A DNA stretch of 64,000 nucleotides, taken from contig DAOVVV010000005.1 of NCBI GenBank assembly GCA_030637025.1, positions 17,608-81,607 of the forward strand, given 5' to 3'. Below the pieces are notes generated by a model, which was given only the letters and a program-made list of their open reading frames with translations, was not told where the DNA came from and did no database searches. Shown here piece by piece: positions 9,661 to 19,378 of this stretch. Each line of letters opens with the position of its first letter. The first letter of the stretch is position 1. The DNA comes from JAGLHV01 sp023143305 [NCBI: Clostridia bacterium] (GTDB lineage: Bacteria; CBDUZB01; JAGLHV01). The translations under genes and the position numbers were made by a program.

Positions 9661-9850
9661 AATAGCCTTCTGTAAAATACAATATTTTGTCATTCCGCTC
9701 CGCCTCATCCGCCTTAGGCGGAGGACGATGCGGAATCTATGATGTTTTTAAATATCAATAGATTCCTGCTTTCGCAGGAATGACCCTTCTTATCCGCCTC
9801 AGGCGGAGCGGGCAGGCAAAAAAGGTAAAAAGGCTATTTTGCAGAAATCT
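9661..9850. repeat. Dispersed palindromic intergenic repeat, type 1, copy A (MITE-like)
   Basis: This fills most of the gap between 9591 and 9894. It contains two strong palindromes, TCCGCCT-T-AGGCGGA at 9708-9722 and ATTCCTGC-TTTC-GCAGGAAT at 9762-9781. Near its ends are imperfect inverted termini: AAATAGCCTT on the left, and AAGGCTATTTTGCAG around 9831-9846 on the right. The core (CATTCCGC...GCGGAATCTAT...ATAGATTCCTGC...GCAGGAATGAC) recurs at 31430-31572 and, inverted, at 60466-60702. No coding capacity; it looks like a small non-autonomous mobile element. Confidence 0.75.
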
Positions 9851-9893
9851 ATTTAAACAAAAATAAACAGACTAAAATAAAGAGTATATTATT

Positions 9894-11654
9894 ATGCATT
9901 ACTTTATAAAAAAATATAAAAAATTGTTTTTATTTTCAAGCTATCTTATATTAGGGGTATATACTTATACGCTTCAGGGGAAGCAATATATAAACAGCCG
10001 AATTAGTCATACTGAGATTTTAATCCCCTCAAAAGTAGGCAGTGAAAATGGATGTTATGCTTATAATTTAAAATATCCCTGTATTCCGGATGGAGAAAAC
10101 CCGTCTAATTTAGTTTTGCATGAGAACGGAATTGAACTCGGTCCGGCGCATAGTGCACATAGTCAAATAAGAAAAAAAGGGAAAGGGAGGTTTTCTCACT
10201 GGAAGTCCGATTTATTGTATTTCTCAAGTTCGGATAATTCAGATCCCCGAAACAATGGGAGAAAGTATAAAGTGGTTACTACTCATAATATAGTTTTTTC
10301 CGAAGAGATTATTACTGTTAACTTTCATCAATATCAAATAAGTGTGCAGGGGAAGAAAGAACCGTTTACTCGTTATATAAAGATAGAAAACATAGGGGAA
10401 AGTGAGATTATAAATCCTAAAGTTATTTCGGACAATGTATTGGATATGTCTTCTGTCCAGTCGATTTTAAATGGAGTCATTACGGATTCTATGAGTGATA
10501 AAGAAAAAGCAATTAAGCTTTGGGAATTTGTAAAAGACAATCGTTATAACTGGTATTCCCCTGAAAGAAAAAATAATCTTGCCGATCCGGTTAAATATTT
10601 TAATGTATATGGATATGAATTTTGTAGCATTTCAGCTTATAGTTTAGAAGCCTTGTGGGAAGGAGCAGGATTAAAAGGACGTTGTTGGGGGTTGGGCTCC
10701 GAGCATGTGGTTGCGGAAGTTTTTTATGATAATAAATGGCATATGTTTGATCCGCACTATGAGATTTTTTATTTTTGCCGGGATAATAAAACAATTGCCA
10801 GTGTGGAGAATTTGGAAAATAATCCTGCTTTAATTATACAATCGGATAGAAAACCTTTTGGTTGTAAAATACGTTGGCTGGCAAAATTATATAAAAATAA
10901 GAAAAGAAAATTGAATAGTGAGATAGAAGGCGGTGATTATGTATCTAAACATACAATGAATATCGTTTTAAGGCCCGGTGAATTTTTGATTAGAAACTGG
11001 GAAATAGGTGCTAAGTATCATGATAATTGTTATCATAAAGAGCCGCCGGTTTATGCTAACGGTAAAATTGTTTATACCCCTGATTTAACCAAAATTAATT
11101 GTCTTGAGGGTCTACATAAAATGGTAAATATAAAATTAGGTGAGGGAGGGAAAGGGGATTTTGGTATATATATCGATAAACCCGGGGAAAGATCCTATAT
11201 TATTTATAAAGTTGAGAGTCCATATGTAATTGTAGGAGGGAAAGTAGGGGGGGGATTTGTTGGTGGTGGAAAAATGTATATCTCTTTTGATGAAGAAGAT
11301 TGGACAAAGATATGGGAAAAAGAAGAAGCAAAGGATATTGAGCATTATGAAGAAATAGATTTAATTGTGAATAATCCGACTGGCGGCAGGTATAGAACAG
11401 CTGATTGGAATCCGGAATTTAACGCAAAATATTTTTATTTTATTAAGTATGAGTTTATTAATGATTCAGGCGGAAAATCAGGATTAAATAAGGTGATGCT
11501 CAGTACCGATATACAGGTTGCTCCTAAATCTCTTCCTGCCCTTGATTCTGGGCTGAATAATATATGTTTTTCAAGAGCTGATAACGGAGAAAAGAGGAGC
11601 TTAACGGGTAATTCTCCGATAGTTAAGATTATTTATGCCTGGGAAGAAAATTAG
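9894..11654 (+). CDS. Secreted or membrane-anchored transglutaminase-like protein (copy 1)
   Basis: 586 residues. A hydrophobic segment at about 10-28 suggests a signal peptide or anchor. A beta-rich N-terminal region carries the motif HSQIRKKGKGRFSHWKSD. The papain-like transglutaminase core follows, with a visible Cys-His-Asp triad: C244 (YGYEFCS), H271 (SEHVVAEVFY) and D286 (HMFDPHYE). Members cleave or cross-link amide bonds, acting as proteases, peptide N-glycanase relatives or transamidases; which applies here is unclear. The C-terminal third looks like a beta-sandwich (YVIVGGKVGG, MYISFDEEDW). A G8 run at 11247-11254 lies inside the reading frame, where slippage would truncate the protein. 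The second copy follows 77 bases later. AAAGAG precedes the ATG. Confidence 0.75.
   Translation: MHYFIKKYKKLFLFSSYLILGVYTYTLQGKQYINSRISHTEILIPSKVGSENGCYAYNLKYPCIPDGENPSNLVLHENGIELGPAHSAHSQIRKKGKGRFSHWKSDLLYFSSSDNSDPRNNGRKYKVVTTHNIVFSEEIITVNFHQYQISVQGKKEPFTRYIKIENIGESEIINPKVISDNVLDMSSVQSILNGVITDSMSDKEKAIKLWEFVKDNRYNWYSPERKNNLADPVKYFNVYGYEFCSISAYSLEALWEGAGLKGRCWGLGSEHVVAEVFYDNKWHMFDPHYEIFYFCRDNKTIASVENLENNPALIIQSDRKPFGCKIRWLAKLYKNKKRKLNSEIEGGDYVSKHTMNIVLRPGEFLIRNWEIGAKYHDNCYHKEPPVYANGKIVYTPDLTKINCLEGLHKMVNIKLGEGGKGDFGIYIDKPGERSYIIYKVESPYVIVGGKVGGGFVGGGKMYISFDEEDWTKIWEKEEAKDIEHYEEIDLIVNNPTGGRYRTADWNPEFNAKYFYFIKYEFINDSGGKSGLNKVMLSTDIQVAPKSLPALDSGLNNICFSRADNGEKRSLTGNSPIVKIIYAWEEN
11247..11254 (+). 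repeat. Homopolymer run G8 inside transglutaminase-like gene
   Basis: Eight consecutive G within an otherwise AT-rich coding region. The paralogous gene has GGTGGAG at the equivalent place, so a run of G is not needed for the protein. Gain or loss of one G would shift the frame; the gene is intact in this assembly. Confidence 0.9.
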
Positions 11655-11731
11655 TATTTTAAAAAAGAGATAAAAGTGTTTTTCTGTAAATTGATTTATC
11701 ATATCAAAACTGTTTTTAGAAAGAAGAACTT

Positions 11732-13489
11732 ATGCTTTATTTAACAAGGATTAATAAAATATTAATTGCATTATTAATTTGTCTTGTTCTGGCAAATTGT
11801 AATTATGTATTTTTAGGAAAAGCACTTGCCGGGCAGTATAGCACTCATACGGAGATTTTAATTTCTTCAAAGATATATTATGAAAGTGGATGGTATGCTT
11901 ATAATTTAAAATACCCTGCTATTTCGGATGGAGAAAAACCGTCTAATTTAGTTTTGTATGAGAACGGAGTCAAACTTGGGCCGGCGCATAGTACACATAG
12001 TCAAATAAGAAAAAAAGGGAAAGGAAGGTTTTCTCACTGGAAGTCCGATTTATTGTATTTCTCAAGTTCGGATAATTCAGATCCCCGGAGTAATGGGAGA
12101 AAGTATAAAGTGGTTTCTATTCATAAGATAAATATTCAGAAAGAAATTACCGGGACTAAACAACATCAATATCAAATTATTGTACAGGGTAAAAAAGAAC
12201 CGTTTAACCGGTATATAAAGATAGAAAACATAGGGGACAGTGACATTATAAATCCTAAAGTTATTTCTGACAATGTAGTGGATATGTCTTCGGTCCAATC
12301 AATTTTAAAAGGGGTCATTACGGATTCTATGAGTGATAAAGAAAAAGCAATTAAACTATGGGAATTTGTAAGAGACAACCGTTATAACTGGTATCCTGCC
12401 GAAAGAATAGATGAACTTGCGTATCCGGTTAAATATTTTAATGTATATGGATATGAATTTTGTAGTGCTACCTCCGAAGTTCTGGAAGCCCTATGGGAAG
12501 CAGCAGGATTTCCTGCTCGTTGTTGGGGATTGGCAGATGAACATGTGGTGGCAGAGATTTTTTATGATAATAGCTGGCATATGTTTGATCCACACTATGA
12601 TATTTTTTATTTTTGCCGGGACAATAAAGCAATTGCCAGCGTAGAGGATTTGGAAGACAATCCTGCTTTAATTATGCAATCGGATAGAAAACCGGTTGGT
12701 TGTTCTTCAGACTGGCTAGCCGGGTTATTTGCGGATAGGAATAATTCGATAGAAGATAACCGGTTTGTGAGTAGTTATAGAATAAATATAGTTTTAAGGC
12801 CTGATGAATATTTGATAAGAAGCTGGGAAATAGGCAGCAAATATCATGATAACTGTTATCATAAAGAACCGCCGGTTTATGCTAACGGCAAAATTGTTTA
12901 TACTCCAGATTTAACTAAAATTAATTGTATGGAGGGTATGTATAAGAAGGTAAATGTAAGACAGGATTCAGGGAAGAAGAATTATTCCGGTATATATGCG
13001 GATAAACCCGGGAAGAATGCATATATTATTTATAAGGTGGAGAGTCCATATGTGATTGTAGGAGGGAAAATAGGTGGAGAATTTGTAGGGGCGGCTAAGA
13101 TGTATATTTCTTTTGATGCGGAAAACTGGAGAGAAATATGGGAAAAAAAGGTAAAAAAGAATGTAGAACATTATGAGAAAATTGACTCAATTGTGAATAA
13201 TCCGAACGGGGGAAACTATAAAACAAATAGTTGGAATACGGAATTTAACGCAAAATATTTTTATTTTATTAAATATGAGTTTTTTAGTGATGCAGACCGA
13301 AAATCAGGCATAAAAAAGATAGTACTTAGTACTGATATACAGCTTGCTCCTAAATCTCTTCCTGCGTTAAAGTTAGGGGTAAACAGTATATGTTTTTCAA
13401 GAGCTGATAATGGAAAAAAGAAGAGCTTAAGGGATAATGGTCCCATAGTTAAGATTATTTATGCCTGGGAAGAAAATCAAGGCAAATAA
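11732..13489 (+). CDS. Secreted or membrane-anchored transglutaminase-like protein (copy 2)
   Basis: 585 residues, colinear with the preceding gene across its whole length. The catalytic triad falls on the same residue numbers: C244 (GYEFCSATSE), H271 (DEHVVAEIFY) and D286. Residues 10-32 are hydrophobic with a likely signal cleavage after GKALA. Blocks are nearly identical to copy 1 even at the DNA level, for example around 12000-12090 against 10163-10250, while other blocks such as the region after residue 330 have diverged. This suggests duplication with local gene conversion. The G8 run of copy 1 is absent. It is followed within 20 bases by a radical SAM gene, so the three may form one transcript. 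Substrate unknown. Confidence 0.75.
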   Translation: MLYLTRINKILIALLICLVLANCNYVFLGKALAGQYSTHTEILISSKIYYESGWYAYNLKYPAISDGEKPSNLVLYENGVKLGPAHSTHSQIRKKGKGRFSHWKSDLLYFSSSDNSDPRSNGRKYKVVSIHKINIQKEITGTKQHQYQIIVQGKKEPFNRYIKIENIGDSDIINPKVISDNVVDMSSVQSILKGVITDSMSDKEKAIKLWEFVRDNRYNWYPAERIDELAYPVKYFNVYGYEFCSATSEVLEALWEAAGFPARCWGLADEHVVAEIFYDNSWHMFDPHYDIFYFCRDNKAIASVEDLEDNPALIMQSDRKPVGCSSDWLAGLFADRNNSIEDNRFVSSYRINIVLRPDEYLIRSWEIGSKYHDNCYHKEPPVYANGKIVYTPDLTKINCMEGMYKKVNVRQDSGKKNYSGIYADKPGKNAYIIYKVESPYVIVGGKIGGEFVGAAKMYISFDAENWREIWEKKVKKNVEHYEKIDSIVNNPNGGNYKTNSWNTEFNAKYFYFIKYEFFSDADRKSGIKKIVLSTDIQLAPKSLPALKLGVNSICFSRADNGKKKSLRDNGPIVKIIYAWEENQGK

Positions 13490-13508
13490 CAAGGAAATTT
13501 AGTGATAG

Positions 13509-14936
13509 ATGAGAATTTATTTTATTAATCCTCCGGGAGCTAATATAACAAAACAAATTAGAGAAGGGCGGTGTATGTTAAGTACCGGCGCCTGGAGTAG
13601 TTTGTGGGCTCCTGTTTCACTGGCACTTTGTGCGGCAAAAGTAAGAACGAAGGAAGAAATAGAAGTAAAATTAATTGATTGTGTTGCTGAAAGGATAAAT
13701 TTTTCTAAACTTTCAGCAATGATTAAAGATTTTTCTCCGGATTTAGTTGTTATTAATACATCTACCCCTTCTATTGAAAGTGATTTAAGTACGATAAAGT
13801 ATATAAAAGGTGTTAATCGGAAAATCAGAACTGCCATTATCGGAATTCACGGCACTGTTTTAACGGAAGATTGTTTTAAGTTGGCGCCGGAGTTGGATTT
13901 TATAATTCGTGGAGAACCGGAGTATACAGTTTGTGATTTAAGTTTAGCCGTTAATGACAATAATGATTTTTCACTGGTGAGGGGAATTTCATATCATAAA
14001 GGGGATAAAGTTGTACATAATCCATCCCGGGAGTTTATTAAAAACTTAGATGAATTACCCCATCCTGCATGGGATTTAGTGGATTTATCTAAATATACTT
14101 TGCCTTTTAATAACCAGCCGTTTTTATTAATCATTCCGGCGAGAGGATGTCCGCATAAATGTGTTTTTTGTAATAGTAAAATTTATTATGGTAATAATTT
14201 GCGATTACGCTCGGTAAATAATGTAGTTGATGAGTTAGAATGGGCTAAGGATAAATTCGGCATAGATAATTTTTTATTCTGGACCGAATCATTTACCCTG
14301 GATAAAAAATATGCCTTAGGAATAACGGAGGAAATTTTAAGGCGAAAATTAAAAATATCCTGGGTTTGTAATAGTCGAGTAGATGATGTTGATAAAGAAA
14401 TGTTAAACAGATTTAAAAAAGCCGGTTGTTGGATGATTGGTTATGGTATAGAGTCGGGGGATGAAGATATTCTTAAAAAAACCAGGAAAGGAATCCATGT
14501 TAATGAGTCGATAAATGCTGTTGGTTTGACTAAGAAAAGCGGTTTGCAGGTAGCGGCCTATTATGTATTAGGGTTACCTGATGAAACCAAAAAAAGTATA
14601 AAAAAGACAATAGAATTGGCTAATCGATTAGATGCTGATTTTACTCAATTTTATTGTGCGGTACCTTATCCGGGATGTGACTTGTATGAGGAAGCGAAAA
14701 AGAGAAAATGGTTAAATACAAATGATTGGACTAAGTTTGAGCAAAATTATTCAATTTTAGATATGGATGGTATAACGGCAAAGGAAGTTATGTCTTTCAG
14801 GAAAACAGCTTATTTACATTTTTATTTTCACCCGCGGAGAATTTATAAAATATTGAAAAGAATAAAATCTAAGAGAATGTTTTTTAATCTTGTTCGAATG
14901 GGTAAAGATTTTTTACGCTGGGTATATACGAGTTAA
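13509..14936 (+). CDS. B12-binding-domain radical SAM enzyme
   Basis: 475 residues. Residues 1-150 form a Rossmann-like domain of the cobalamin-binding type (opening YFINPPG; VVINTSTPS in the middle), without the DxHxxG motif of base-off cobalamin binders. The radical SAM core follows with the iron-sulfur cysteines C214-x3-C218-x2-C221 (GCPHKCVFCN), then GIESGDEDIL and YVLGLPDE, typical of the BchE/HpnP-like group. Members do radical chemistry such as methylation or ring rearrangement using SAM, often with cobalamin. The substrate cannot be told from sequence; the glycan or lipid neighbours suggest a sugar or lipid. A second enzyme of this type at 54589 lies at the other end of the GT39-TPR and kinase-like block. 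Confidence 0.85.
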   Translation: MRIYFINPPGANITKQIREGRCMLSTGAWSSLWAPVSLALCAAKVRTKEEIEVKLIDCVAERINFSKLSAMIKDFSPDLVVINTSTPSIESDLSTIKYIKGVNRKIRTAIIGIHGTVLTEDCFKLAPELDFIIRGEPEYTVCDLSLAVNDNNDFSLVRGISYHKGDKVVHNPSREFIKNLDELPHPAWDLVDLSKYTLPFNNQPFLLIIPARGCPHKCVFCNSKIYYGNNLRLRSVNNVVDELEWAKDKFGIDNFLFWTESFTLDKKYALGITEEILRRKLKISWVCNSRVDDVDKEMLNRFKKAGCWMIGYGIESGDEDILKKTRKGIHVNESINAVGLTKKSGLQVAAYYVLGLPDETKKSIKKTIELANRLDADFTQFYCAVPYPGCDLYEEAKKRKWLNTNDWTKFEQNYSILDMDGITAKEVMSFRKTAYLHFYFHPRRIYKILKRIKSKRMFFNLVRMGKDFLRWVYTS

Positions 14937-14972
14937 TATCTTAATTGAAATCATAAGGTGCATAAAAACAAA

Positions 14973-17258
14973 ATGATAAAATTTATTAAAAAAAGATATT
15001 TTATATTGATTCTTTTATTATTTCTGTTAATGTCTATTCCTCTGATAAACGCAGATTTACCCTTTCTTAATAGTGATAGTTCTTTTTATGTAATATTGGC
15101 TCATTCAATTAGTTCCGGCGAGGGATACAAAGATATTTATTATCCGGGAAATCCTTCAAATGTGGAATTTCCCTTTTTTTATCCTTTACTTTTGGCGATA
15201 TTTTTAAAAATTTATCCGGAAAATTATGTGGTTTTTTTAAAATTTCTTTCTATCCTGTTTGGAATAGCTTCATTAGTTGTTGTGCAAATTTTCTTTTCTA
15301 ACAAGGTTAAAACGCAAACTATAAAAACCGGACCTTTTACTTCCGAGCATGTACCCCTAATTGCTTTATTTATCTCTGTTAATTTATGGTTTTTATCCTT
15401 TTCCACAAGCATTCTTCCTGAAATACCTTATTTGTTTTTTTCTTTTACGTCTTTAATTTTATTAAATAAATATGAACAAAGCAGTAAAAATTCAGGTAAA
15501 TATTTTTTATTTACTGCACTTAGTTTAACTGTAACTTTTTTTACCCGTTCAATAGGGTTAGCTTTGATTATGGCGGCAATAATTTATTTTATAATTATAA
15601 AAAGAAAAAAAAGGAAAGGATTTTATATCGGGGGTATATGCATTTTTTTATCTTTGCCCTGGCTGATGAGGACAATATTAATTTCTTCTGCGACAATTTC
15701 TAAAAATTATGTAGGCCAATTTATGCACGGTCATAACGAATCGTCCATAAAAATACTAAAAGCAATAGTATGGAATTTAACCCACTATTGGCAGTTAATT
15801 TCAACCCTGCTCCTGCCGGGATTTTTTCTTTCAAAATTAAGCGAGGAAATGAGTTATTTCCCCTTTTTATGTGGATTAATTAATAAAAAAATAAAATATT
15901 TCAGTTTTAGTCCTTTGCCCTGGCTGTCTGCCTTTCTAGCTTTTACTCTTTTTGCTATTGTCGTAGCAGGTTTTATTTACCATTTTAAAAAAAGAAAATT
16001 AAGCGAAATTTATATATTATGCTATTTAAGTATAGTCTTTATTTTTCCCTCCCGGTTTTTTCAAGAGAGTGGAAATAGATTTATTACGCCCATACTTCCT
16101 TTCATATTGTTTTATTTTTTTACAGGATTATTTTTGTTGGTTAATTTGTTTAAGTCCTCAGGAGAAGATGTAAAAGAAAAACAGGGAACGAAAAAAAACA
16201 AAAGGGTGGCGGTAATCAAAATTCTTGTTTGTCTTTTTGTGTTAATAGCCAATCTTATTCCTGTTTCGAGATTGATAAAAGCTAATGTAAAATATCTTAT
16301 AAATTATAAATTTTTATCACTTGAACAAAGAAAGGATTACTATCCTTCCTGGTTTATGGACCGTTTCATAGTTGCTTATTGGATAAAAAATAATACTTCT
16401 CCCGATAGTATTTTTATGCATGATTATCCTCCTCCTTTTTATTTGGTTACGGGACGTAAAACAGTTTATTTTACCAAAACCCCCTGCCCGGAAAGAGAAA
16501 TGAAATTAGTGGAAATTGCTAATACTATAAAACAAAAAGGAGTTAATTATATTGTTACCCTCACTCCCCATGAAGAGAAAATAGTCAGGCAGTTAAATCA
16601 ACAAATAGAGGATATGATTTTTTTCCCTTTAGTTCGCTTTGAATCTATAGATGAAATAATTAAAATATATAAAGTGAGTAAAATTAATCCACAGGCAAAA
16701 ACATTAAATCAAGAGGGGATTGATTGGTATCATAAGAGAAATTTTAACAAAGCGAGAGAGGGATTTAAAAAAGCGATAGCAATAAATGCTCATCCTCTGG
16801 AATATTTCAATTTAGGCCAGTGTTATGAAAGAGAAGGGGAAAAAGACAGAGCTATTTTTGCTTATGAAAATGCGGCTAAAATGCAATTCAATTATAAAAT
16901 GGTAAAGGATAAAATAGAGATAGTTAAACAGCAGGAAAGGATAGAAAATAACCCGTTTTCGTATGAAGAATATTTGGTATTGGGAAAGTTATATTTGAAA
17001 AATTATAAAGCTATAGATTTGACTATATATTTTTTTAGAAAAGCTTTAATTTTGAATCCTGAGAGTGCCCTTGTTCATTATAATCTTGGCCGTGCTTATA
17101 TTATTGATGAGGCTTATGATGCTGCTTTGAGTGAACTTAAAATATCGCTTAAATTAAAACCGGAGTTAAAACATAAAGTAAAACATTATATGCAAATAGC
17201 CGGTCAGAAAAAGAAGGAAAAACAGTTATCTTATCTGGGAAGAGAGCATCTACAATGA
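14973..17258 (+). CDS. GT39-like membrane glycosyltransferase with C-terminal TPR domain (copy 3)
   Basis: 761 residues from the ATG at 14973, which starts like the other copies (basic residues, then a helix). An in-frame GTG at 14958 would add five residues and cannot be excluded. The first external loop reads LNSDSSFYVILAHSISSGEG, then YYPGNPSNVEFPFFYP, the same frame of conserved residues as in the later copies. About ten to twelve membrane segments run to about residue 440. The external linker has DYPPPFYLVTGRKTVYF, and the TPR tail begins near 575. It is the only GT39-TPR gene placed directly before the kinase-like array. Its stop overlaps the first array gene's ATG (ATGA at 17255-17258), which argues for translational coupling and a shared function. 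Confidence 0.75.
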   Translation: MIKFIKKRYFILILLLFLLMSIPLINADLPFLNSDSSFYVILAHSISSGEGYKDIYYPGNPSNVEFPFFYPLLLAIFLKIYPENYVVFLKFLSILFGIASLVVVQIFFSNKVKTQTIKTGPFTSEHVPLIALFISVNLWFLSFSTSILPEIPYLFFSFTSLILLNKYEQSSKNSGKYFLFTALSLTVTFFTRSIGLALIMAAIIYFIIIKRKKRKGFYIGGICIFLSLPWLMRTILISSATISKNYVGQFMHGHNESSIKILKAIVWNLTHYWQLISTLLLPGFFLSKLSEEMSYFPFLCGLINKKIKYFSFSPLPWLSAFLAFTLFAIVVAGFIYHFKKRKLSEIYILCYLSIVFIFPSRFFQESGNRFITPILPFILFYFFTGLFLLVNLFKSSGEDVKEKQGTKKNKRVAVIKILVCLFVLIANLIPVSRLIKANVKYLINYKFLSLEQRKDYYPSWFMDRFIVAYWIKNNTSPDSIFMHDYPPPFYLVTGRKTVYFTKTPCPEREMKLVEIANTIKQKGVNYIVTLTPHEEKIVRQLNQQIEDMIFFPLVRFESIDEIIKIYKVSKINPQAKTLNQEGIDWYHKRNFNKAREGFKKAIAINAHPLEYFNLGQCYEREGEKDRAIFAYENAAKMQFNYKMVKDKIEIVKQQERIENNPFSYEEYLVLGKLYLKNYKAIDLTIYFFRKALILNPESALVHYNLGRAYIIDEAYDAALSELKISLKLKPELKHKVKHYMQIAGQKKKEKQLSYLGREHLQ

Positions 17259-19342
17259 AAAATTACTTAAAAGTAGGGGCCTTTATGTTCTTGTTATTTT
17301 ATTGGAACGTTTCTTTTATTGGGGCAAAAGAACACAATAAGCGTATAATGAAAAAAATTATTAAACTTGCACAAAAAAGCCAGGCAATGGATACTGCTAT
17401 TATTAAAAGAATGCGGTTTGATTTGTTAGAAGAACAAATTATTCTTGATGGCTCAACAGAGAAATGTTTGCTGAAGGATAATAGCAATATTGGTGTATGG
17501 TTGTTTAAGAGTTATACTAATCCAAAAAAAGTAATAATATCCAGAAGTGTATATCTTTTAGCTAAGTTGACGGGTATTTCTACTCCACTGATTTATGAAA
17601 TCACTCTTCCTGTTAACGGGAAAATGGTTTATGGTTCAATTCAGGAATTTATTCTGGGAGCCAAAAAAGTAAAAGAGATGAAACTTTCTGAATTTAGTGA
17701 TAAACAAATTGCAGAAATTAAGAGGTGCCAAATTTTTAGTTGGTTAATTTTTAATAAAGATTCCGGACAAAAGCATCTTATTGTTCATCCGGAAACAAAA
17801 GAAATTTTTACTATAGATAACGATAACTCTTTAGTATTTAGAAGGAGATGGTCAATAGAAAAGCATCTATTTGGTAAATTTGATAAGGTTTGGAATGCTG
17901 ATACAGGAAATAGAAGAGTATTTGAGTTAAAAGAAATTCTTAGTTTCATTGATTATCTACAAAGTATTGATAACAAGGAATTAAAAAAAATACTTTTATT
18001 AGTTATCAATAAGCCTGAACAAATGAACGAGTTTTTTTTGAGAAAAGAAAATTTGAAAAGTGATTTTATAAGGTTTTACTGCAAATTAAAAAAATCACCA
18101 AAAAGGTTATCCGATGAGGCGAGTAAGGGTAATGGCGAAGAGTATGCAAGGTTAATTTTAAAAGAACTAAAAGCTTCCATCTTAAAAAAAAAGCAGTTGC
18201 TTAAAAATTTAAAAAGTAAACCATTAACAAAACAAAAGGATATTAAAGTTATTTCTTCAAAAGAGGCCTGGATTAAAGCAAGAAAATTAAGTTATTCTTC
18301 GAATAAAGAGTTTTTAAATTATCTAAAAAAGGCGACTGAAACATTAAAATATCTGGAAAACAGTAATTTAAATATTTATGAAAGATTAGCGGTAAATTTA
18401 TATACAGAAGAAATTGCAAGAGAATCTATGGAAGGAAAGATAGATAGGTTTATAAACAGGAAGGGAATTAAAAGGATTAGTATTCATCCAGTACGAATGA
18501 CAGCTAAAAAAATATTGAATATAGAATATAATTTGAGGGCTATATGCGGGAAAAAGAGAAAATCATTTTCCGAATATAAAAAAGAATTGGCAAATGATAA
18601 GGAAAATATTTTGTTACATCTCAATTATATTAAGTATCCCCCACAAACTACTCAGGCAATAAATGAGGTTTTAGAAGAATATCAACAAAAAATAAAGAAA
18701 GAAGGAAATATTAAAGTAAATGACTTTATTTGTAAAATAACGCAGAGAGACGAAAAATACCTTAACAATGTGGACGACAGCTTTACCTGGAAATATTTAG
18801 GGTTAGCTTTGGTAAATGCGTATCGTAAGCGCAAAAATAAAGCAATTGGATGTTGTAATAAATCAGTTGCTTTAACTAAGGATAATTTTGTTGTTTATTG
18901 GAGTTATTTACTATTGGGACTTCTTTATGAATATAACGACTCTTGGGAAAGATTTGGTGAAGGATTTAAAAGGGAAAAATCCGTTAAGGCCTATAAAAAG
19001 GCAGTAATGATTAATCCTGAGTCGGTAGAAGCGCATTTGAACTTAGGAATTATTTATTTGATAAATAAAGAGCCGGACAAAGTTTTAGAGGAGTTTAAGC
19101 AAGTAGACAGATTAGATGTTAAATATGGAAAAAAGCATTTTCATTTTAGCAAGATAAAAGAGAAATATGAATATAAAAGTAAAGAGAAATATTTAGAAGC
19201 AATAAAGATGAATACTTTGAGTGGTAGACATCATTATGTGGTAGGCCTGGCTTATATGGTAAATAATGATGTAAAAAGAGCAAAGCAACATTTTAATAAA
19301 GCAAAAGAATTTGGTTATAAAGTTAATGTTAGAGTGGAATAA
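17255..19342 (+). CDS. Exported kinase-like TPR protein, array member 1
   Basis: 695 residues; family not recognised by name. A signal peptide of about 23 residues ends IGA-KE. Residues 45-300 resemble the PI3/4-kinase or HipA type of kinase fold: a strand with GVWLFKSY (the likely ATP-binding Lys), SVYLLAKLTGISTP, the hinge-like YGSIQEF, then FSWLIFNKDSGQKHLIV (catalytic-loop position) and TIDNDNSL (metal-binding Asp position). Here the usual DW is SW, and the metal-binding Asn after NKD is replaced, so activity is doubtful. The middle is helical. The C-terminal 250 residues hold TPR units, the family motif RFGEGF and the tail NTLSGRHHYVVGLAY. It starts inside the stop codon of the GT39-TPR gene before it. 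Confidence 0.7.
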   Translation: MKNYLKVGAFMFLLFYWNVSFIGAKEHNKRIMKKIIKLAQKSQAMDTAIIKRMRFDLLEEQIILDGSTEKCLLKDNSNIGVWLFKSYTNPKKVIISRSVYLLAKLTGISTPLIYEITLPVNGKMVYGSIQEFILGAKKVKEMKLSEFSDKQIAEIKRCQIFSWLIFNKDSGQKHLIVHPETKEIFTIDNDNSLVFRRRWSIEKHLFGKFDKVWNADTGNRRVFELKEILSFIDYLQSIDNKELKKILLLVINKPEQMNEFFLRKENLKSDFIRFYCKLKKSPKRLSDEASKGNGEEYARLILKELKASILKKKQLLKNLKSKPLTKQKDIKVISSKEAWIKARKLSYSSNKEFLNYLKKATETLKYLENSNLNIYERLAVNLYTEEIARESMEGKIDRFINRKGIKRISIHPVRMTAKKILNIEYNLRAICGKKRKSFSEYKKELANDKENILLHLNYIKYPPQTTQAINEVLEEYQQKIKKEGNIKVNDFICKITQRDEKYLNNVDDSFTWKYLGLALVNAYRKRKNKAIGCCNKSVALTKDNFVVYWSYLLLGLLYEYNDSWERFGEGFKREKSVKAYKKAVMINPESVEAHLNLGIIYLINKEPDKVLEEFKQVDRLDVKYGKKHFHFSKIKEKYEYKSKEKYLEAIKMNTLSGRHHYVVGLAYMVNNDVKRAKQHFNKAKEFGYKVNVRVE

Positions 19343-19378
19343 AATGTGGGGATGTGGCAAAATAATGGGAGTAAACTA

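Noticed and set aside
19346-19378. GTG at 19346 as the start of array member 2
   Set aside because: No ribosome site there, whereas the ATG at 19379 has GGGAG at good spacing and gives a standard signal peptide.
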